DNA from: Victivallaceae bacterium
GTDB taxonomy: Bacteria; Verrucomicrobiota; Lentisphaeria; Victivallales; Victivallaceae
Assembly (NCBI GenBank): GCA_028717165.1
Contig: JAQUOK010000080.1
Coordinates: 1-9,079, forward strand
Length of the DNA: 9,079 nt
Direction of reading: 5' to 3'
In this document: positions 5,529 through 9,079 of the stretch, in pieces
Position numbering within the stretch: position 1 is the first letter of the stretch
Layout: each line of letters begins with the position of its first letter
Program-made: the position numbers and the translations under genes
The notes under the pieces: generated by a model
What the model was told of the DNA's origin: nothing
The model's database searches: none
Seen by the model: the letters and a program-made list of their open reading frames with translations, nothing else

Positions 5529-5582
5529 AAACACCTCCACAAGAGTATTAATCGTTGTCTTAATGCTCACTTCTAACCCAAA
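5444..5582. repeat. Inverted repeat, 15-bp arms (14 matches), interlocking with the tRNA-like ends
   Basis: TTTGGGTTGGAAGTG (5444-5458) and CACTTCTAACCCAAA (5568-5582) are inverted copies with one mismatch. The left arm falls inside the 10-bp inverted repeat that bounds the tRNA-like element (5367-5376/5486-5495) and the right arm outside it, so the two pairings cross rather than nest. The left arm can instead pair locally on the minus strand (TTGGG/CCCAA), giving alternative structures. Confidence 0.55.
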
Positions 5583-5633
5583 CAAGATACTCACATTAAA
5601 TTCAATACCTACCGTTACCTCCAAGCCTGTGTA

Positions 5634-5696
5634 TGCATAACGTGTAGTTCACTCTCGGGGCACCTTGTGACCCGTAGGGTGAAACTGCTCGCTCTA
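5634..5696 (-). other. attC-like imperfect hairpin after the DUF3892 gene (tentative)
   Basis: After the DUF3892 stop TAG (5696-5694), the minus strand has AGTTTCAC ... GTGAACT arms that pair with one bulged base, an inner GGGCAC/GTGaCCC stem, then ACACGTTATGC. GTTATGC is a common 3' box of integron attC sites, and a bulged base in one arm is characteristic of them. The matching 5' box should read GCATAAC; the stop region offers only GAATAAA (5 of 7). There is no U-tract, so it is a poor terminator. Together with the hairpin at the DUF2971 stop it hints at cassette-like organisation. Confidence 0.25.
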
Positions 5697-5906
5697 TTTA
5701 TTCCGATTCACATTGTCGGCTTTAGATGAGTCGGGATTATCCCTGACATACTCCCGATCATTAATTTTCACAACATGAGCACCGGGGTGCTCGCCACGCT
5801 TCACCTCTGCAACCACATTTCGTCTCGGAATATTTTTTCTACCTCCAATATCATAATGCTCGTTGCGTCCATTAGGCCCATCGTTTTTTCCGATAATCTT
5901 TGTCAT
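5694..5906 (-). CDS. DUF3892 family small protein
   Basis: The 70-residue hydrophilic product has the DUF3892 pattern: MTKIIGKNDGPNGRNEHY at the start, a basic turn NIPRRNVVAEVKRGEHPG in the middle, then VVKINDREYVRDNPDSS and a charged tail. The function is unknown. It is small, soluble and has no Cys. The start is secure: AAAGGAG with 7-nt spacing precedes the ATG at 5906. Upstream are a good -10 and a strong dyad that may control it. It is oriented with the DUF2971 gene, and with no clear terminator between them (about 345 nt) they may share a transcript. It is probably cargo of the mobile element. Confidence 0.8.
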   Translation of the reverse strand: MTKIIGKNDGPNGRNEHYDIGGRKNIPRRNVVAEVKRGEHPGAHVVKINDREYVRDNPDSSKADNVNRNK

Positions 5907-5937
5907 TTCTTATCTCCTTTATTTCTGCGAACAAGTA

Positions 5938-5990
5938 ATTATATAGTTTTCAGATATCATTCATATGATATCCATTCCTTCAATGAAGGA
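5938..5990 (-). promoter_or_regulatory. Promoter and operator-like dyads upstream of the DUF3892 gene
   Basis: A consensus TATAAT lies on the minus strand at 5943-5938, with a start site predicted near 5931, 25 nt before the ATG. No good -35 is present at the right distance. Instead, GATATCAT (5953-5960) and ATGATATC (5965-5972) form a perfect 8-bp dyad with a 4-nt spacer centred near -31. Beside it TCCTTC-AAT-GAAGGA (5976-5990) forms a second 6-bp dyad. A regulator binding over the -35 region is plausible; its identity is unknown. Confidence 0.45.
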
Positions 5991-6339
5991 TAACATAAAA
6001 AACAGGCGATTTCAACATTTGGCAGACAAATTACCAGGATTATTAAAATTATATTTTATAATATCCCGCCGAATTTATATGTTATTTACATATGATGATA
6101 TATTTTATGATCCCGCTGTCTTCTGGTTGTCAATGTCGCATAACGCAACTTGTGTTAATATTTTTTGAGGGTAAAATAAATCATAAAGTTTTGTTTACAA
6201 TTATGCAAAAGAACCGCTATTCACTCTCATTTCTCACTATGAATGTTCAAAATAATTTGTCAAGTGAAACTCGAATGTCGGTCATTTTATTTCATGAATA
6301 TATCATGCCTTTAAGTTAGCTATTTAATTTTTAATATTA
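5991..6339. other. AT-rich intergenic region without a supported gene
   Basis: This stretch is markedly richer in A+T than its surroundings. Short open frames on the plus strand (5965-6168 and 6092-6319) overlap each other, have no ribosome binding sites and read as low-complexity. I see only weak promoter-like fragments (TTTACA at 6194, TTGTCA at 6257) without well-spaced -10 boxes. A promoter serving the nuclease gene must lie here or farther left. Confidence 0.5.
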
Positions 6340-6373
6340 GCCTCGTTCACGCTTTCGCGTGAACGAGGCTTTT
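6340..6373 (+). terminator. Strong intrinsic terminator hairpin 20 nt before the nuclease start
   Basis: GCCTCGTTCACGC (6340-6352) pairs perfectly with GCGTGAACGAGGC (6357-6369), a 13-bp stem with a TTTC tetraloop, followed by TTTTG. An AT-rich stretch precedes it. The nuclease Shine-Dalgarno begins 10 nt after the T run, leaving no room for a promoter in between. The hairpin therefore lies in the leader of the nuclease mRNA or must be crossed by read-through, which fits attenuation or antitermination. Confidence 0.8.
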
Positions 6374-6392
6374 GTCATTTATGGAGGTTGAA

Positions 6393-7592
6393 ATGAACGT
6401 TAAAGCTATGGGTTTGATGGCACAAGTGGCGAGAGGTTTGTTGAAGCGTGGGGAATGCAGAACTGTTGCTGAGCTTGGTGATCGGAGTAAATATGTTGGG
6501 CTTTCGGATATTGGCAAGGGGGCGGAATGTTTACGGTCGGCTGTTGCCGGGAAGGTTTATGGCAGTCGGCATTCGTCTGCTGATAAGGTGCTGGATTGGT
6601 ATCGGGAAGCGGAATTTGACAAGGTTATGGAGGCTTTGCGGAAGCAGTTGATCTTGCAGCGGGGACATTGGTTTGAGACTGGAATTGAACAGACTTTCTT
6701 GGCGAATAAAGCTAAATTCTTTACCCAGTTGGAAATTGACGCGGGATTTGATGGGGTGCCGGTTTTAGCGCATTTGGACTTTGTTTTGGTTGCTAATGGC
6801 GCGGTTCGAATTCTGGAACTCAAAAGCACGGAAAATCTTCCTGACAATTTGTACGCGAGTTACGAATGTCAATTGTACGGGCAGCTTGGTTTCCTGGCGA
6901 AATACTGGAGCGAGAAGAGATTCAGTATACGAGACGGAACTTGCAAGATGACCTTCCCGGAACTGGTCAAACAGAAGTTCGGTATTGATATGCCGGAGGC
7001 TGTTCAGGATGTTGACCTTGAAGGCTGGGTACTTTGTCTGTCGATGAGCGATGCCAAGGCATTTGGACCTTATAAAGCAAATACCACCATGACCAGGTTT
7101 TGTGAGAAGACCGCGAAATCCATCTGGGAAAAAGCAGATCAGATTCGGAATAATAATCTGGACTTGAACAGTGTTGAATTTTGTAAAGGTTTTCATCCGC
7201 TCTGTGCTTTCTGTGACCATGCTGAAGGCTGCCCTAAATTTGCCGTTCATGAACTCGGGGATTCGATTTACAACGATATTCTTACCGAGCTTGAAGAACT
7301 CAAATCCCGGAAGGCTAAGTTGGCAAAGGATATTGCCATAGCTGAAGATCAAGTCAGGGAGTTTTATGTCAATTCAGGCGTAAACGGCGACTGGCTTTCT
7401 ACCGGAGACTGGCGTTTCAGGTTTAGTGAAACCGCCGGACGGAAGAGTCTGGATACTCAAGCGTTGTTGGCTGAGGTTGGTGAAATCCTCGGAGAAGATC
7501 AAGTAGAGAATCTAATACAGAAACACAGCTCGCAGGGGCTACCGGGACAGAGGCTGTATGTCAGTAGAACTAAAGCCGTCCAAGAAAAGTAA
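6393..7592 (+). CDS. PD-(D/E)XK nuclease, RecB/Cas4-like (putative recombination exonuclease)
   Basis: The 399-residue protein has a RecB-family nuclease core. Residues 91-99 (GHWFETGIE) match motif I. D129 in LAHLDFV and E142-x-K144 in ILELKST are the metal-binding and catalytic residues. YECQLYGQ (157-164) matches the later QxxxY-type motif. A cluster C264, C271-x2-C274-x5-C280 near residue 270 resembles the Fe-S cysteines of Cas4/AddB-type nucleases. A charged coiled coil (about 300-330) follows. By family, it should degrade DNA ends using a divalent metal. Its likely job is to make single strands for the ERF annealase, as in phage and ICE recombination pairs. The start is ATG 6393, with GGAGG 5 nt upstream; this signal contains the earlier ATG at 6381. 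Its last 23 nt overlap the toxin gene on the other strand. Confidence 0.85.
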   Translation: MNVKAMGLMAQVARGLLKRGECRTVAELGDRSKYVGLSDIGKGAECLRSAVAGKVYGSRHSSADKVLDWYREAEFDKVMEALRKQLILQRGHWFETGIEQTFLANKAKFFTQLEIDAGFDGVPVLAHLDFVLVANGAVRILELKSTENLPDNLYASYECQLYGQLGFLAKYWSEKRFSIRDGTCKMTFPELVKQKFGIDMPEAVQDVDLEGWVLCLSMSDAKAFGPYKANTTMTRFCEKTAKSIWEKADQIRNNNLDLNSVEFCKGFHPLCAFCDHAEGCPKFAVHELGDSIYNDILTELEELKSRKAKLAKDIAIAEDQVREFYVNSGVNGDWLSTGDWRFRFSETAGRKSLDTQALLAEVGEILGEDQVENLIQKHSSQGLPGQRLYVSRTKAVQEK

Positions 7593-7866
7593 ATGGTTTT
7601 TTTCTGCCGTGTTCAACTGAAAGTATTTCAGCACTTCCATCGGAAACTATCCTGTAGAAGATGTTGTAATGATAGCGAGTGATGATTAAGCGTCGGATAT
7701 TGCCTCTAACACAAGGCCATGTATCAGGAAAATTGGAAATTAATTTTACTGATTTTTCAAGCTCGTTCAGAAAATCATCACCCATATCAGGAGACTGTTC
7801 GTTGAGGTAAAGGGCAGACTTATTGATTTCATCAAGCGCGTCTGAGTGAAATGATACTTTTGCCAT
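7570..7866 (-). CDS. ParE/RelE-superfamily toxin of a type II toxin-antitoxin pair
   Basis: The 98-residue protein shows the ParE/RelE fold pattern: VSFHSDALDEINKSALYLNE, DMGDDFLNELEKSVKLISNFP, then VRGNIRRLIITRYHYNIFYRI and a late ILSVEHGRKKP segment. The conserved R-(x)-FPY-like element appears as RYHYNIFYRI. ParE toxins inhibit gyrase and RelE toxins cleave mRNA; which applies cannot be decided here, although the R...Y..FYRI...HGRRxP pattern is more ParE-like. It follows its antitoxin by 3 nt, the usual order for this pair type. The 3' end overlaps the nuclease gene tail-to-tail by 23 nt. Confidence 0.88.
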   Translation of the reverse strand: MAKVSFHSDALDEINKSALYLNEQSPDMGDDFLNELEKSVKLISNFPDTWPCVRGNIRRLIITRYHYNIFYRIVSDGSAEILSVEHGRKKPFTFLGRL

Positions 7867-7869
7867 AAT

Positions 7870-8100
7870 CTAATGTTTTGATTTTAGATTTGCGCGTAAA
7901 GTAGTAAAAGCTGTTTTGCTGTCAATCAAAGTAGCTTTGCCATTGTCAATTTCTTGAGCACGTCGTTCGGCTTTATCGAGCCATGCTTCTTCCGCTTTCG
8001 AAAGAACTTGTTTCGACATGATGTCTTGAACCAACTGTAATTGCTGGTCTTGAGAAAGCATGAAAGCCTGCTTTTCAACTTGTGTTAATGTCAAAGGCAT
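7870..8100 (-). CDS. Addiction-module antitoxin (TIGR02574-type)
   Basis: The 76-residue, helical, acidic product fits the small 'addiction module component' family usually found directly before ParE/RelE-like toxins. It has an N-terminal VEKQAFMLSQDQQLQLVQDI helix pair and the typical central motif EEAWLDKAERRAQEIDNGK, followed by a short tail. The central WL..AERR..E...G block is the family mark. It should bind and neutralise the toxin and probably autoregulate. GGAG stands 8 nt before the ATG, and a well-spaced promoter lies upstream. The toxin starts 3 nt after its TAG stop. The pair sits between nuclease and ATPase genes of the backbone, in reverse orientation. Confidence 0.85.
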   Translation of the reverse strand: MPLTLTQVEKQAFMLSQDQQLQLVQDIMSKQVLSKAEEAWLDKAERRAQEIDNGKATLIDSKTAFTTLRANLKSKH

Positions 8101-8127
8101 AGTTAAAACTCCAGTTATCTATTAATC

Positions 8128-8156
8128 AATATAATGCTGAAAAGCAAAAATATCAA
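8128..8156 (-). promoter_or_regulatory. Promoter of the toxin-antitoxin operon
   Basis: On the minus strand TTGATA (8156-8151) and TATATT (8133-8128) are separated by exactly 17 nt. Each matches the sigma-70 consensus at 5 of 6 positions. The predicted start near 8121 lies about 20 nt before the antitoxin ATG, leaving room for its GGAG. The AT-rich spacer overlaps the leader of the divergent ATPase gene, so operator binding here could affect both directions. Confidence 0.65.
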
Positions 8157-8184
8157 AATAAACTAACCAAAAAAGGTAGGAAAA

Positions 8185-9079
8185 ATGAGTAACACAGTAA
8201 AAGAATTAGAACAATTGAAGGCGGTTGAAATGGACGCTGGTGAAGTCTTCAGTGGCAGGAAATCAGGATGTAAAATCATCGGTTATGATAAGCCGGGATC
8301 GTTTACGCCGGAAGTGGATAAGAACTATATTTTCCATGATTCGAGCAGGGATGTGGTGGTGTGGTTTATTGCGCCGTCTGACCCGCTGTATTTGTTTGGG
8401 CCGACTGGCTCTGGCAAAACCAGCCTGATCCGTCAATTGGCCGCGAAGCTGAATTATCCGGTGTTTGAAATCACCGGGCATTCACGGCTGGAGTTCCCGG
8501 ATATGATCGGGCACTTTTCGGTAGAGAATGGCAATATGAAATTCCAGTACGGACCGCTCGCGCTGGCTATGCGGTTTGGTGGAATTTTTGTGCTCAACGA
8601 AATCGATCTTTTAGATCCAGCTACGGCTGCTGGACTGAACACGATTTTGGACGGAGCGCCGTTATGTGTCCCTGAAAATAATGGTGAACTGATTAAGCCG
8701 CATCCGAACTTCAGGTTTGCGGCTACAGCTAATACTAACGGTGCAAGCGATGAAACCGGTTTATATCAGGGGACTTTGAGGCAGAATTTAGCCTTCCTTG
8801 ACCGTTTCACTTTATGCGAAGTCGGTTATCCAGAGGCTAAATGTGAGGAGCAGTTGCTTGAACAGTCCTATCCGGATCTGCCAGAATCCATTCGTGAAAA
8901 GATGGTGACGTTTGCCGGGGAGGTACGGAAGCTTTTTATGGGAGCAGATGAAAATCCTGACAAACTCACAGACAGATTGGAAGTAACATTCTCAACTCGC
9001 ACGCTGTTGCGCTGGGCGGATCTGACTTTGCGTTTTCAACCCTTGATGAGTCAGGGCGTCAAACCGATTAATTATGCAT
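8185..9079 (+). CDS. CobS/MoxR-like AAA+ ATPase (3' end outside window)
   Basis: An open frame runs from ATG 8185 (298 codons) to the window edge. It shows an AAA+ module: Walker A GPTGSGKTS (72-80), Walker B-like IFVLNEIDLLDP (134-145), a sensor-1 segment FAATANTNG with N183, and an arginine-rich RQNLAFLDRF (199-208). The substrate-facing segment GHSRLEFPDMIGHF and the NEID in place of the usual DE(I)D resemble the CobS-like ATPases of ICEs and conjugative plasmids, as I recall them. MoxR/CobS proteins are chaperone-like remodelling ATPases, often with a VWA partner gene, here possibly just outside. Involvement in cobalamin metal insertion is unlikely in this setting. AGGTAGG precedes the start. 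No promoter is evident, so it may depend on read-through from the nuclease gene. Confidence 0.85.
   Translation, partial: MSNTVKELEQLKAVEMDAGEVFSGRKSGCKIIGYDKPGSFTPEVDKNYIFHDSSRDVVVWFIAPSDPLYLFGPTGSGKTSLIRQLAAKLNYPVFEITGHSRLEFPDMIGHFSVENGNMKFQYGPLALAMRFGGIFVLNEIDLLDPATAAGLNTILDGAPLCVPENNGELIKPHPNFRFAATANTNGASDETGLYQGTLRQNLAFLDRFTLCEVGYPEAKCEEQLLEQSYPDLPESIREKMVTFAGEVRKLFMGADENPDKLTDRLEVTFSTRTLLRWADLTLRFQPLMSQGVKPINYA

Noticed and set aside
5433..5624. 63-residue minus-strand ORF starting at TTG
   Set aside because: The start is a TTG without its own clear signal, and an internal ATG has a near-ideal ribosome binding site; the shorter 31-residue form is preferred.
5965..6319. Two overlapping plus-strand ORFs in the AT-rich gap
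   Set aside because: No ribosome binding sites, AT-driven composition, mutually overlapping frames and no recognisable domain.
6557..7352. Minus-strand ORFs of 96 and 195 residues inside the nuclease gene
   Set aside because: They are antisense shadows of a strongly supported nuclease frame and have no domain pattern.
8263..8642. Minus-strand and alternate-frame ORFs within the ATPase gene
   Set aside because: Shadows of the AAA+ frame, which has clear Walker A and B motifs.
1..9079. CRISPR array
   Set aside because: No regularly spaced direct repeats; the Cas4-like nuclease has no cas neighbours and is better explained by the recombination block.

Overview
The window looks like a junction between ordinary chromosome and an integrated mobile element of a Gammaproteobacterium. 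A methanotroph-like (Methylococcales) host is only a guess, based on the company of a RIC-type repair protein, a stand-alone CBM48 protein, a YkvA protein and an IHF/HU-like protein in moderate- to low-GC DNA. There is no rRNA, no CRISPR array, no complete insertion sequence and no canonical tRNA.

Left part (1-2352, all on the minus strand). In transcription order: a short Fur-like winged-helix protein, an HU/IHF-like DNA-binding gene split by a frameshift, a YkvA/DUF1232 protein, a 105-residue CBM48 glycogen-binding-type protein, a di-iron iron-sulfur cluster repair protein (RIC/YtfE/ScdA), and the first 27 codons of a DUF488/YeaO-like protein that overlaps the RIC stop codon. The RIC-DUF488 pair suggests nitrosative or oxidative stress repair.

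Junction (2440-3322). A minus-strand remnant holds only the C-terminal half of a large serine recombinase. It lies head-to-head with a plus-strand ERF single-strand annealing protein that has a clean ribosome binding site.

Right part (3323-9079). The plus-strand backbone is an ERF annealing protein, a PD-(D/E)XK RecB/Cas4-like nuclease and a CobS/MoxR-like AAA+ ATPase cut off by the window end. This resembles the recombination block of ICEs and large conjugative plasmids (annealase + exonuclease + CobS-like ATPase), although no conjugation gene is visible here. Two minus-strand insertions interrupt it. One is a cargo block (4244-5972) with a DUF2971 protein, two very small ORFs, a 125-nt tRNA-like/inverted-repeat element and a DUF3892 protein. 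The other is a ParE/RelE-type toxin with an addiction-module antitoxin (7570-8156).

The most unusual stretch is 5278-5700. It contains a tRNA-like fold with an encoded CCA end, interlocking inverted repeats, a 31-codon ORF with a near-ideal Shine-Dalgarno, a 23-codon Cys/His peptide overlapping the DUF2971 start, and an attC-like imperfect hairpin. A second attC-like hairpin overlaps the DUF2971 stop. A DUF2971 cassette with an associated structured RNA is the best candidate for something undescribed, but this is inference. A second notable point is the strong terminator hairpin just upstream of the nuclease gene, which leaves no room for a promoter and suggests attenuation or antitermination.
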